From: Alphaproteobacteria bacterium
GTDB lineage: Bacteria; Pseudomonadota; Alphaproteobacteria; GCA-2731375
Direction of reading: 5' to 3'
NCBI GenBank assembly: GCA_030746295.1
Contig: JASLMY010000032.1
Location: 1-28,051, forward strand
Length of the DNA: 28,051 nucleotides
This document shows positions 15,519-23,685 of this stretch, one piece after another. Positions within the stretch are counted from its first letter, which is position 1, and each line of letters opens with the position of its first letter. The position numbers and the translations under genes are program-made. Under the pieces are notes generated by a model. The model was not told the DNA's origin. It ran no database searches and saw nothing but the letters and a program-made list of their open reading frames with translations.

Positions 15519-17969
15519 ATGGCAATGAGAACCCATGCTCGGGCCGTGGTCATCGGCGGCGGCTGCGTCGGGGCCAGCATGCTCTATGGCCTCTGCAAGC
15601 GCGGCTGGACCGACGCCGTTCTGCTGGAGCGCACCGAGCTGACGGCGGGCTCCACCTGGCATGCCGCCGGCCTGATCCCCCTCTACAGCTTCAGCTACAG
15701 CTTCGGCCGTTTGATCGCCAAGACGATCGAGATCTACGAGGGCCTGGAGGCCGAGACCGGCCAAGCGGTCGGCTGGCACAAATGCGGCCAACTCCGCCTC
15801 GCCAGCACGCCGGAGCGGATGGACGAGTACCTGAACTACATGAGCATCGCCGAGACCCAGGGCGTCAGGGCCGAAATTCTGTCGCCGCAAGCGGTGCGGG
15901 AGCTCTGGCCCCTGCTGGGCGGCGAGGTGTCGATCCAGGGGGCGCTCTACCACCCCGACGACGGCCACATCGCGCCCGCCGACGTCACACAGGCGCTCGC
16001 CGCCGGCGCCCGGCAGATGGGTGCCGAAATTCACCGCAACACCGAGGTTGTCGCCGTCGAGGCGCTGGCGAGCGGCGACTGGCGGGTCGAGACGACCCAG
16101 GGCACTGTCGTCGCCGAGCACGTCGTCGCAGCGACCGGCAACTATGCCCGCCAGACCGCCGCCATGGTCGGGCTGGACCTGCCGGCGCTGCCGGTGCTGC
16201 ATCAGTACTGGGTCACCGAGCCGTTGCCCGAATTGCGAGAGCGGCGCAGCGAAGGTCTGCCTGAGATGCCGGTGCTGAGGGACGACGTCGTCAACGGTTA
16301 CGTCCGCGAAGAGGGCGAGGGCCTGATGTTCGGTCCCTACGAGGCGCCCGAGGACCTGGAGCTCTTCGCCGTCGACGGCGTGCCCGAATGGTTCGGCGCC
16401 GACCTTCTGCCCGAGGACTTCGAGGCCGTCGAGGGGCACTGGAGCCGCCTCGCGGAACGGCTGCCGATATTCGAACGGGCCGGGATCGCGAAGAACGTCC
16501 GCGGTCCGATCTGCATCGCGCCGGACAACCTGCCGTTGGCAGGCCCGGCATGGGGCTTGCGCAACTTCTGGCTCGCCGAAGGGGTCTCCGGCGGCATTCT
16601 GATGGGCGGTGGTCTCGGCCACTACCTCGGCGGCTGGATCGTCGACGGCGAGCCCGAGATCGACCTCTCAGAGATCGATCCGCGCCGTTTTGGCGCCCAT
16701 GCCAACAAGACCTGGACCGGCATCAAGGTGAGGGAGACCTTTGGCCACAACTTCGGCGTCCACTATCCGGGCTACGAATGGCCCCTCGGCCGTCCGGCGA
16801 AGACGCCGCCGGCCTACGACAGGCTCAGCGAGATGGGCGCCGTCTGGGGCGCCGTCTACGGTTGGGAGGTGCCGAACTGGTACGCGCCGCCCGGTGTTCC
16901 GCGCGAGGACGAGTATAGCTACCGGCGCACCAACTATTTCGCGCAGGTCGGCCGCGAAGCCGAGGCCGTCCGCGAGGCCGCGGGCTTGCTGGAAATGACG
17001 CCGATGGCCAAGTTCGAGGCCGCCGGCCCCGGTGCTGCGGCTTGGCTCGATCGCATCCTGGCGAACCGCGTGCCGGCCAGGATCGGCGGCATCGCCCTCT
17101 GCCACCTGCTGACGGCCAAGGGCACGGTCAGGGCCGAGTTCACCGTCACCCGCTTGGGCCGCGAGGCCTTCTATCTGATCGGCACGCCGCGCGGCGAGCG
17201 CCACGACTTCGACGTGTTGTCGAAGCTGTTGCCCGCAGACGGCGGCGTCACGCTCAAGAACGTCACTGCCGAGCGCGGCTGCTTCACCGTCGTGGGGCCG
17301 AGGTCGCGCGAGATCCTGCAACCGATCGTCGAGACCGACCTCGACAACCTGGCCTTCCCTTGGCGGACCTCGAAGACGTGCAGCGTCGCCTTGGCGAGCG
17401 ACGTACGCCTGTTGCGCATCAACTACGAGGGCGAGCTCGGCTGGGAGCTCTATCATCCGATCGAATACCAGCGACATCTGGTAGACGCGCTCGTCGCCGC
17501 CGGCCGCGCCGGCGGTCTGAAGCTGGTCGGTAACCGCGCCATCGAGTCGTTGCGTCTGGAGAAGTCCTATCGGGCGATCTATCGCGATATCGACGTCGAG
17601 CACACGGCCCTGGAATCAGGCCTCGACCGCTTCATCAAGCTGGAGAAGGGGGCATTTCTCGGCCGCGAGGCGCTGCTCGAACAGCAACGGCGAGGCCTCG
17701 CACGCCGGCTGGTGACTTTGCGCGTCGAGGCCGGCGATGCCGACGCCTACATGAACGAGGCCGTCCATCGGGAGGGCCGCCTCGTCGGCCGCGTCACCTC
17801 GGGCACCTATTCCTACCGCTTCGGACAGGGCATCGCCATGGCCTACCTAGGGGCCGAGCACACCACAATCGGCACCGAAGTGAACATCCCGATCCTGGGC
17901 GAGCCACGCTCGGCCACGGTGATCGCCGACTCGCCCTACGACCCCGACAACGAACGCCCCCGAAGCTAG
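15519..17969 (+). CDS. Dimethylglycine/sarcosine-dehydrogenase-like FAD oxidoreductase with GcvT domain
   Basis: 816 residues, as in mitochondrial dimethylglycine and sarcosine dehydrogenases. The N-terminal DAO domain opens with VVIGGGCVGAS (dinucleotide-binding) and LTAGSTWHAAGL, where His48 matches the histidine that carries covalently bound FAD in the mammalian enzymes. A middle FAO_M segment is followed by the folate-binding GcvT domain from about residue 430 and a GcvT C-terminal barrel ending GQGIAMAYLG. Family members oxidise N-methyl groups and hand the one-carbon unit to tetrahydrofolate. Which N-methylated substrate is used here is unknown. GGGAGG lies 7 bases before the ATG. It leads a probable three-gene operon with the HCCA-isomerase-like and luciferase-like genes. 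Confidence 0.9.
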   Translation: MAMRTHARAVVIGGGCVGASMLYGLCKRGWTDAVLLERTELTAGSTWHAAGLIPLYSFSYSFGRLIAKTIEIYEGLEAETGQAVGWHKCGQLRLASTPERMDEYLNYMSIAETQGVRAEILSPQAVRELWPLLGGEVSIQGALYHPDDGHIAPADVTQALAAGARQMGAEIHRNTEVVAVEALASGDWRVETTQGTVVAEHVVAATGNYARQTAAMVGLDLPALPVLHQYWVTEPLPELRERRSEGLPEMPVLRDDVVNGYVREEGEGLMFGPYEAPEDLELFAVDGVPEWFGADLLPEDFEAVEGHWSRLAERLPIFERAGIAKNVRGPICIAPDNLPLAGPAWGLRNFWLAEGVSGGILMGGGLGHYLGGWIVDGEPEIDLSEIDPRRFGAHANKTWTGIKVRETFGHNFGVHYPGYEWPLGRPAKTPPAYDRLSEMGAVWGAVYGWEVPNWYAPPGVPREDEYSYRRTNYFAQVGREAEAVREAAGLLEMTPMAKFEAAGPGAAAWLDRILANRVPARIGGIALCHLLTAKGTVRAEFTVTRLGREAFYLIGTPRGERHDFDVLSKLLPADGGVTLKNVTAERGCFTVVGPRSREILQPIVETDLDNLAFPWRTSKTCSVALASDVRLLRINYEGELGWELYHPIEYQRHLVDALVAAGRAGGLKLVGNRAIESLRLEKSYRAIYRDIDVEHTALESGLDRFIKLEKGAFLGREALLEQQRRGLARRLVTLRVEAGDADAYMNEAVHREGRLVGRVTSGTYSYRFGQGIAMAYLGAEHTTIGTEVNIPILGEPRSATVIADSPYDPDNERPRS

Positions 17970-18053
17970 CATATTGTGCCGATCGATCGATCGCCGCATC
18001 ATGCCCCGCCTTCCTTCCGATCGACCAACATCGACAGCGAGAGACAAATCACC

Positions 18054-18665
18054 ATGGCGCGCATCGAATTCTTCTACGACGTCTCCAGCCCCTGGACCTA
18101 TTTCGCCTTCGAGCGGATTGGGCCGTTCTGCGCCAAGAACGGTGCCGATCTCGTCTGGAAGCCGATCCTGGTCGGCGGCGTCTTCAACAAGGTCAACCGC
18201 AGCGTCTACGACCGCCGCGAGAACCCGGTGCCGCCGAAGGACGATTACTATCGCAAGGACATGGCCGACTGGGCCCGTTACCTCGGCATCGAGATCATCC
18301 GGCCGAGCGTCTTTCCGGTGAACAGCGTCAAGGCGCTACGCGGCGCCTTCGTCGCTATCGACGAAGGCCGCGTCGAGGATTACTCGCGCGCCTGCTTCGA
18401 AGCCTATTGGCGCGACGACCGGGACATCTCGCAAGAAGACGTGCTGCGCGACATCGTCACCGCCGTCGGCATGGACGCGGACAGCTTCTTCGAGCGCATC
18501 GCCGACGAGGCGGTGAAGAAGCGGCTTTTCGATACGACCGACGAGCTGATCCGACGCGGCGGCTTCGGCTCGCCGACCTTCTTCATCGACGGCGACGACA
18601 TGTATTTCGGTAACGACCGGCTGGAGCTGATGCAGGCGAGCCTCGACGCCAAAAAGGCAGGGTAG
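18054..18665 (+). CDS. 2-hydroxychromene-2-carboxylate isomerase / DsbA-like kappa-GST family protein
   Basis: 203 residues from the ATG at 18054; earlier starts in the same frame add 26 residues that look like a leader region. The sequence begins RIEFFYDVSSPWTYFAF, with the Ser-Ser-Pro (11-13) typical of the thioredoxin-fold HCCA isomerases and kappa-class glutathione transferases, and ends with GGFGSPTFFIDG and MYFGNDRLELM, both diagnostic. The CxxC of true DsbA is absent. The classical reaction is a glutathione-dependent cis-trans isomerisation in naphthalene breakdown, but most bacterial members have unknown substrates. It lies 84 bases after the flavoenzyme and 28 bases before the luciferase-like gene. 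Confidence 0.9.
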   Translation: MARIEFFYDVSSPWTYFAFERIGPFCAKNGADLVWKPILVGGVFNKVNRSVYDRRENPVPPKDDYYRKDMADWARYLGIEIIRPSVFPVNSVKALRGAFVAIDEGRVEDYSRACFEAYWRDDRDISQEDVLRDIVTAVGMDADSFFERIADEAVKKRLFDTTDELIRRGGFGSPTFFIDGDDMYFGNDRLELMQASLDAKKAG

Positions 18666-18693
18666 AAGCGGGGCAGTGGGAAGGACGTCGGCC

Positions 18694-19743
18694 ATGCGCT
18701 TCGGCAACTTCCTCTTTCCCGAGAGCCGCGCGCCCGAGCGCGACGGCCAGGTGATCGACGAGACCTTGGCCGAGGCCCGGCTCTCGGACGAGCTCGGCAT
18801 CGAGGCGCTATGGCTCGCCGAGCACCATTTCGACGGCAACTGCGCCTATGTCGACCCGGTCAGCTTCGCCGCTGCCGTCGCCGCCACGACCAGCCGGGTT
18901 CGGATCGGCTTCGCGGTCGCCCAGGTCTCGCTGCACCACCCCATTCGCCTGGCGGAGCAAATGGCCTTGCTCGACAACCTCAGCCACGGCCGCCTGATCA
19001 TCGGCCTGGGGCGGGGCACGGCGCACAACATCTACGAATACCTCGGCTATGACATCGATCCCGGCGAGGCCCAGGAGCGCCTGCTCGAGGCGGAAGCGGT
19101 GATGCTCGAGGCCTGGTCGACCGAGAACTTCGAGCACCGCGGCAAGTACTGGAACCTGACGCTGCCGCTCTTACGGCCCAGGCCCTATACCAAGCCGCAC
19201 CCTTACGTCATCCGTGCCGCCAGCAGCGAAGACTCGATGCTGGCGCTGGCCCGGGAGGGTCGGCCGTTCCTGATGAACGTGCAGTCGAACGAAGCCACGG
19301 CGGCGCGACTGGCGCTCTACCGCCGGAGCATGTTCGAGGCCGGCCACGACGAGGCGACGGTGGCGGCTTGCGTCGAGGAGAGCTGGATCTGGCGCAACGT
19401 CTTCGTCGCCGGAACCGACGCCGAGGCCGAGCGCATCGGCCTGCCGGCCTTCGAGGCTCAGGCCGAGCACCGCGCCCGGATGCGCAAGCGGATCTACGCG
19501 GAGCGTGGTCTCGAAATGCATCGGGAGGTCGAGCCCGCCTCGCGCAACCGGGCCGGGGCGGCCCTGATTGCCGGCTCGCCCGCGACCGTGACCGAGAAGA
19601 TCGCCGCCATCGACGACATCGGCGTCGGCGGCCTGATCATGAGCTTCCGCCTCGGGCCAATGGCGCATGAGGATGCCACCGACAGCCTGCGCCTTTTCAT
19701 GGCCGAGGTGGCGCCGCAGTTCGGCGGCGGCAGCACCCCGTAG
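18694..19743 (+). CDS. LLM-class flavin-dependent oxidoreductase (luciferase-like monooxygenase)
   Basis: 349 residues from the ATG at 18694, with AAGGA 9 bases upstream (a GTG at 18676 is the alternative). The TIM-barrel luciferase family features are seen: MRFGNFLFPES, ALWLAEHHF, TTSRVRIGFAV, LDNLSHGRLIIGLGRGT (the family signature around residues 98-114), and a C-terminal GSPATVTEKI followed by GGLIMSF. Members use reduced flavin, usually FMNH2 from a separate reductase, and O2 to hydroxylate or cleave small molecules. No reductase gene is adjacent. As the third gene of the flavoenzyme unit it may act on the same compound. Convergent with the iron-binding-protein gene, 12 bases apart. Confidence 0.9.
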   Translation: MRFGNFLFPESRAPERDGQVIDETLAEARLSDELGIEALWLAEHHFDGNCAYVDPVSFAAAVAATTSRVRIGFAVAQVSLHHPIRLAEQMALLDNLSHGRLIIGLGRGTAHNIYEYLGYDIDPGEAQERLLEAEAVMLEAWSTENFEHRGKYWNLTLPLLRPRPYTKPHPYVIRAASSEDSMLALAREGRPFLMNVQSNEATAARLALYRRSMFEAGHDEATVAACVEESWIWRNVFVAGTDAEAERIGLPAFEAQAEHRARMRKRIYAERGLEMHREVEPASRNRAGAALIAGSPATVTEKIAAIDDIGVGGLIMSFRLGPMAHEDATDSLRLFMAEVAPQFGGGSTP

Positions 19744-19755
19744 CAACCGAGGGCT

Positions 19756-20781
19756 CTATTCGAAGCCGACCTCGTTGAACATGCGCAACGCCCTCGGCGA
19801 CAGATCGGCGATCTTCTGCAGCGAGACCGAGTCGGGCTTGCAGACGCCCCAGGAGGCGACCTCCGGGTCGGGTGCCACGCGGGGGTTGACCGGATACTCG
19901 TAGTTCATCGAGGCGTACATCTTCTGCGCCACCTCGCCACTCAAGAACTCCATCAACGCAAGCGCTTGCGAGCGGTTCTTCGAGCTCTTAGTCATGGCGA
20001 CGCCAGAGATATTGACGTGCGTGCCGCGACCCTCGCCGTTCGGAAAAAGCAAGTTGACGGCGCCCGCCCAGGTCTTTTGCTCCGGCTTCTTCTCGTTGAA
20101 CTTCATCTTGCCGTAGTAGTAGTTGTTGCCGAGCGCGACGTCGCAAAGCCCCTCCTTGATGGCCTTCACCTGAGCCCGGTCGTTGCCCTGCGGCTTACGG
20201 GCCAGGTTGGCCTTCAGGCCCTTTACCCATGCGGCTGCCTTAGCCTCGCCGTGGGCGGCGATCATCGAGGCAAGCAGCGCCCGATTGTAGACGTGCTTCG
20301 ACGAGCGCATGCAGATCCGGCCCTTCCATTTCGGGTCGGCAAGATCCTCGTAGCTCTTGATCTCGCCGGGCTTCACCCGCTCTTTCGAGGTATAGATCAG
20401 CCGAGCCCGCCAGGTCAGCCCCCACCAGAGCCCGCCCGGATGGCGGAACTGCTTGGGCGTATTGGCCGCCAGCTTCGACGAATAGACCTGCTGCAAGAGG
20501 CCGGCCTTGGCCAGCGCGTCCAAGCGCGAGATGTCGACCGTGAGCACGAGGTCGGCGGGGCTCAGCATGCCTTCGGCCTTCAGCCGCTCCAACATTCCTT
20601 TCTTGGCGAAGACGACGTTGACTTTGGTCCCCGTCGACGCCGTGAACCTGTCCAGAAACGGCCGGATCAAGAATTCTTGGCGGTAGGAATAGACGTTGAC
20701 CTCGCCGGCGGCCAGGGCCGGTGTGCCGGCGAGCGTGGTGGCAACAAGGGTAAAGGCGAGGGGGGTCACGAGACGCTTCAT
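19756..20781 (-). CDS. Iron(III) ABC transporter substrate-binding protein
   Basis: 341 residues from the ATG at 20781, preferred over an ATG at 20799 because AAGGAAG lies 8 bases before it and the signal peptide starts there (MKRLVTPLAFTLVATTLAGTPALA). The mature protein begins GEVNVYSYRQEFLIRP, typical of FutA/FbpA-class periplasmic ferric-binding proteins. The run of three tyrosines in LGNNYYYGKM (the iron-binding motif), an ADLVLTVDISRL segment and the GTHVNISGVA segment are all present. It delivers Fe3+ to an inner-membrane permease. The permease and ATPase genes are not in this window; downstream on this strand is a convergent gene, so they must be encoded elsewhere. A promoter with a perfect Fur-type palindrome lies just upstream. 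Confidence 0.93.
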   Translation of the reverse strand: MKRLVTPLAFTLVATTLAGTPALAAGEVNVYSYRQEFLIRPFLDRFTASTGTKVNVVFAKKGMLERLKAEGMLSPADLVLTVDISRLDALAKAGLLQQVYSSKLAANTPKQFRHPGGLWWGLTWRARLIYTSKERVKPGEIKSYEDLADPKWKGRICMRSSKHVYNRALLASMIAAHGEAKAAAWVKGLKANLARKPQGNDRAQVKAIKEGLCDVALGNNYYYGKMKFNEKKPEQKTWAGAVNLLFPNGEGRGTHVNISGVAMTKSSKNRSQALALMEFLSGEVAQKMYASMNYEYPVNPRVAPDPEVASWGVCKPDSVSLQKIADLSPRALRMFNEVGFE

Positions 20782-20809
20782 TGGGCGCTTCCTTCGCAAT
20801 GCTCTGATT

Positions 20810-20830
20810 TGAGAATGATAATCATTCTCA
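20810..20830. promoter_or_regulatory. Perfect Fur-type operator
   Basis: A 21-bp palindrome with 10-base arms around a central A: TGAGAATGAT, A, ATCATTCTCA. The core GAGAATGATAATCATTCTC differs from the classical Fur box GATAATGATAATCATTATC at only two symmetric positions. It lies 28 bases before the ATG of the iron-binding-protein gene, just past the -10 box of its promoter, where a bound repressor would block transcription. In alphaproteobacteria, Fur-family proteins with similar operators can also be Mur or Irr, so which regulator binds is inference. Confidence 0.93.
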
Positions 20831-20842
20831 TTTCACTTCCTC

Positions 20843-20870
20843 ATCATATGACAGCGGGCCGGGCTTGCAA
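20843..20870 (-). promoter_or_regulatory. Sigma-70 promoter of the iron-binding-protein gene
   Basis: On the minus strand, TTGCAA (20870-20865) and TATGAT (20848-20843) are separated by 16 bases, 4 of 6 and 5 of 6 matches to the consensus. The expected start of transcription near 20836 places the Fur-type palindrome at roughly +6 to +26. The position fits iron-repressed expression. Confidence 0.6.
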
Positions 20871-20940
20871 GTACGACGATACGAATCCGTCGCCGAACGC
20901 ATGCGACAGATGGTCGCAAGCGCGGGGGCAAAGGCTGCTG

Positions 20941-20960
20941 CCGGCGCTCGGTGGCGCCGG
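20941..20960 (-). terminator. Candidate stem-loop terminator after the DUF6165 gene
   Basis: CCGGCGC and GCGCCGG form a perfect 7-bp stem with a 6-base loop, starting 9 bases after the DUF6165 stop codon in the transcript direction. Only a short TTT follows about 8 bases later, so it would be a weak intrinsic terminator or a stabilising 3' hairpin. Confidence 0.4.
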
Positions 20961-20969
20961 GCGCGTCGG

Positions 20970-21404
20970 TCAATAGGAGGCGTACTGCTTTTCCTCGACC
21001 AGCTCGGACTGCAACAGCTCGTTGATCTCGCGCTTGATGCGCCCACGTTCGTCGTTGGTGCGATAGACGGCCCGCGCCAGCTCGATGAAGGCTTGATCGA
21101 ACTCGCTCAGCGCCTCCTTCTCGCGGATATCGTCCTCGATCCGCCAGAGTTGCTGATTGACATCCTTCAAAGCCGACCTGAGGCGGTCGACCGCAGCCGG
21201 ATCCTGGTCGATCCCGGCAGCAATCTCGGAAAGCTGCCGGTTCTCGTTCTCGACGTTCGCGCGTGCCTCGGCCGAGGTTAAATGCGCGAGCTTGATCTCC
21301 AGAATCGTGATCTTGTCCAAGAGCTCGCCCCAGGAGATCGGGACCAGGGGTGCCTTCGGCTTGTCGCCCGGGGCTCGGGCGGCGGGATCGTCGCTATCAG
21401 TCAT
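20970..21404 (-). CDS. DUF6165 family protein
   Basis: 144 residues, a helical, highly charged protein. The recognisable pattern is PISWGELLDKITILEIKL (22-39), a long middle helix, VNQQLWRIEDDIREKE, FIELARAVYRTNDERGRIKREIN and a terminal EEKQYASY; this matches DUF6165, which has no known function. No signal peptide or membrane segment. The ATG overlaps the stop of the TPR-glycosyltransferase gene by 8 bases (ATGACTGA) and has GAGGCG upstream, so the two proteins are likely made together. That coupling suggests a partner or accessory role for the glycosyltransferase-like protein, by inference only. Confidence in the family is good; none in function. Confidence 0.8.
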   Translation of the reverse strand: MTDSDDPAARAPGDKPKAPLVPISWGELLDKITILEIKLAHLTSAEARANVENENRQLSEIAAGIDQDPAAVDRLRSALKDVNQQLWRIEDDIREKEALSEFDQAFIELARAVYRTNDERGRIKREINELLQSELVEEKQYASY

Positions 21405-23646
21405 TGAGACGCCTCACCTCGTTTGCGATCTCTTCGAACACCGGTCCCCAGGCGCCCGGCTCGGCTTGGCGGAAGAGGCGCAGCGTCGGGTACCAAGGGC
21501 TGTCGGCGCGCGCCCTGAGCCAGCGCCAGTCCGCGTCCTGCTTGAGGGCGACCCAGGTCGGCCGCCCCATCGCGCCGCCGATATGCGCCACCGCGGTGTC
21601 GGAGGTCACGATCAGGTCGAGATGGTGCATCACCGCCACGGTATCGAGGAAGGCGTCCGCGCCTTCGTCGAAGTCCTCGCCCAGGGTCTCGACCGTCATG
21701 CCCGCGGGCAGATCGTCCAGTTGTTCCAGCCCGTGATGCTTTTGCAGGCTGATCAAACGGACCCCCGGAATCTGGGCCAACGGGCGGAACTCCCGAAGCG
21801 GCATCGAGCGGCCGAGGTCGATCGCACCGGATGGGTTGCCTTGCCATGTGACGCCAACCTTGAAGCCGTGCCCGCCGAGCCGTTGGTTCCAGCGCTCCGC
21901 CAGCTCCGCCTCGGGAACGATATAGGGAATCTCGACCGGAATGTTGGAAAGATCGGTACCGAACCAGCGCGGCAGGCTCGCCAGCGCACACTGGACATCG
22001 AAGCGACGCCCCCGACGCAACTCGTAAAGCAGCTCGATGCCATCGGTCAGCGGCCGGAGGATCCGAAAGAGGCGCTTCGTGCCCAGAAAGGTGACCTCGG
22101 CGCCCATCCGCTTCAAGAGCGGCAGGTAGCGTGCGAATTGGATCGCATCGCCGAGCCCTTGCTCGGTGTAGACCAGGATGTGCCGTCCCGACAGCGGCTC
22201 TCCGGCCCAGTCGGACGCGCCGGAGTCGACGCGCTTGGAGGCGAGGTCCGTCGCCTGCCAGCGATATTCATAGTCGCGCCAGCCGGCCTCGAAACGTCCG
22301 AGGGACAGTTCCGCGAGGCTGCGGTTGTAGTAGGCGGTCTCGTACGCCGGCGAGATCGCGACCGCACGGTCGAAGCTGGCGACCGCCTCCTTGAGGCGGC
22401 CCAGCACCTTGAGTGCGTTGCCGCGGTTGTAGTGCGCCTCGGCATAGTCCGGGTCGAGGGCGATCGCCTGCTCGTGGCTGGCCAGGCCCTCTTCGAGACG
22501 GCCGAGATCCTTGAGGGCGTTGCCCCTGTTGTTGTAGGCACCGGCGTAGCCCGGCCTGATCGCGATTGCCCGGTCGTAGCTCGCCAGCGCTTCCTCGGCG
22601 CGGTCGAGGTCGCGCAGGGTGTTGCCTCGGTTGTTGTAGGCCTCCGCATAGTCGCCATTGAGGGCGATCGCCCGGGCATAGCTCTCCAAGGACTCTTCGC
22701 TGCGGCCGAGTTCGTTCAGGGCGACCCCTCGGTTGTTGTAGGCTTCGGCGTAGTCGGGCTTGGCCGCGATCGCCCTGTCATAGCTCGCCAACGCGTCCTC
22801 CAGCCGCCCGAGCCCTTGCAACGCGGTACCGCGATTGCAGTGGACTTCGGCATGGCCGGGCCTGACCGCGAGCGCCTTGTCGTAGCTGGCGACGGCCTCT
22901 TCCCGCCGCCCCAGTGCCTCCAGGGCGATGCCGCGATTGCCGAAGGCCTCGGCGTAATCGGGCTTGACGGCGATGGCTTGGTCGTAGCTCGCCAGCGCCT
23001 CTTCGGTGCGCTCCAGGCGTTTCAGCGTATTGCCTCGGTTGAAGTGAGCCTCGGCATAGCCCGGCATCAGTTCGATCGCCTTGTCGTAGCTCGCGAGGGC
23101 GTCGTCGACGCGGTCGAGCGCCAGCAGCGCGTTGCCCCGATTGTTGTGGGCCGCGGCCGTATCGGGGGCCAAGGCGATGGCCTTGTCGTAGCTCGCCAAC
23201 GCTTCCTCGGCGCGGCCGAGAGCCGCCAACGCGAGACCGCGGTTGTAGTGGGCATCGACGAAGTCGGGCTTGGCCGCGATCGCCTTGTCGTAACTCCCGA
23301 GCGACTCCTCGATGCGGCCCAGCTCCTTCAGCGCATTGCCGTGATTGTTGAGCGCCCCCGGGTTCTCAGGCGCGATCCTGAGCGCCTGGGCGATGAGGCG
23401 GGCGCCCTTCAGGGTCTCGCCACGCTGCAAGCGGATCAGGCCGAGGAGGTGGGTCGCGTCGAAATTTTCGGGTGCGGCTTTCAGGACCCGCCGGTAGAGC
23501 TTTTCGGCCTCGGCCAGCCGTCCCTCCTGATGCAGCGCGAAGCCCTTCTCGAGGTCCGAGCGAAGCTTCTGCTGCGTCGCCGACGGACCCGCGCGCTGCG
23601 GCCGTGGCGCCCGAGGTATCGGCTGTCGGCGACGACGTCCCGCCAT
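21397..23646 (-). CDS. TPR-repeat protein with C-terminal GT9-like glycosyltransferase domain
   Basis: 749 residues. A basic start (MAGRRRRQPIPRAP) leads into about twelve TPR motifs (residues 43-452) of 34 residues, most reading close to EALASYDKAIAxxPDYAEAYNNRGNALxxLGR. A linker with GWRDYEYRW follows, then a domain of about 270 residues: HILVYTEQGLGDAIQFARYLPLL, KVGVTWQGNPSG, VRLISLQKHHG and DLIVTSDTAVAHIGGAMGRPTWVAL. The last is the nucleotide-sugar-binding type signature of heptosyltransferase-like GT-B enzymes. Proteins of this build are common in alphaproteobacteria, with few characterised. It probably glycosylates a protein or envelope component recruited by the TPRs. The start is ATG without a clear ribosome site. 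It follows the RidA-like gene by 39 bases and overlaps DUF6165. Confidence 0.88.
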   Translation of the reverse strand: MAGRRRRQPIPRAPRPQRAGPSATQQKLRSDLEKGFALHQEGRLAEAEKLYRRVLKAAPENFDATHLLGLIRLQRGETLKGARLIAQALRIAPENPGALNNHGNALKELGRIEESLGSYDKAIAAKPDFVDAHYNRGLALAALGRAEEALASYDKAIALAPDTAAAHNNRGNALLALDRVDDALASYDKAIELMPGYAEAHFNRGNTLKRLERTEEALASYDQAIAVKPDYAEAFGNRGIALEALGRREEAVASYDKALAVRPGHAEVHCNRGTALQGLGRLEDALASYDRAIAAKPDYAEAYNNRGVALNELGRSEESLESYARAIALNGDYAEAYNNRGNTLRDLDRAEEALASYDRAIAIRPGYAGAYNNRGNALKDLGRLEEGLASHEQAIALDPDYAEAHYNRGNALKVLGRLKEAVASFDRAVAISPAYETAYYNRSLAELSLGRFEAGWRDYEYRWQATDLASKRVDSGASDWAGEPLSGRHILVYTEQGLGDAIQFARYLPLLKRMGAEVTFLGTKRLFRILRPLTDGIELLYELRRGRRFDVQCALASLPRWFGTDLSNIPVEIPYIVPEAELAERWNQRLGGHGFKVGVTWQGNPSGAIDLGRSMPLREFRPLAQIPGVRLISLQKHHGLEQLDDLPAGMTVETLGEDFDEGADAFLDTVAVMHHLDLIVTSDTAVAHIGGAMGRPTWVALKQDADWRWLRARADSPWYPTLRLFRQAEPGAWGPVFEEIANEVRRLND
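22291..23520 (-). repeat. About twelve tandem 102-bp repeats encoding TPR motifs
   Basis: Each unit is 34 codons of the TPR gene. Many units share long nearly identical words, such as the coding equivalent of ALASYDKAI and of NNRGNAL. The repeats are diverged enough that they are not exact copies, but closely spaced similar units can recombine, so repeat number may differ between strains. Confidence 0.8.
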
Positions 23647-23685
23647 GGCCTTGTCGGCTCCCCGCCGCCGCTCGCGCGCCGCCGC

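Noticed and set aside
17984..17995. GATCGATCGATC run in the gap after the flavoenzyme gene
   Set aside because: A short simple repeat with no hairpin, promoter or methylation context that stands out.
22291..23520. Possible CRISPR or minisatellite array
   Set aside because: The 102-bp period equals 34 codons in frame, and units encode clear TPR motifs; there are no spacers.
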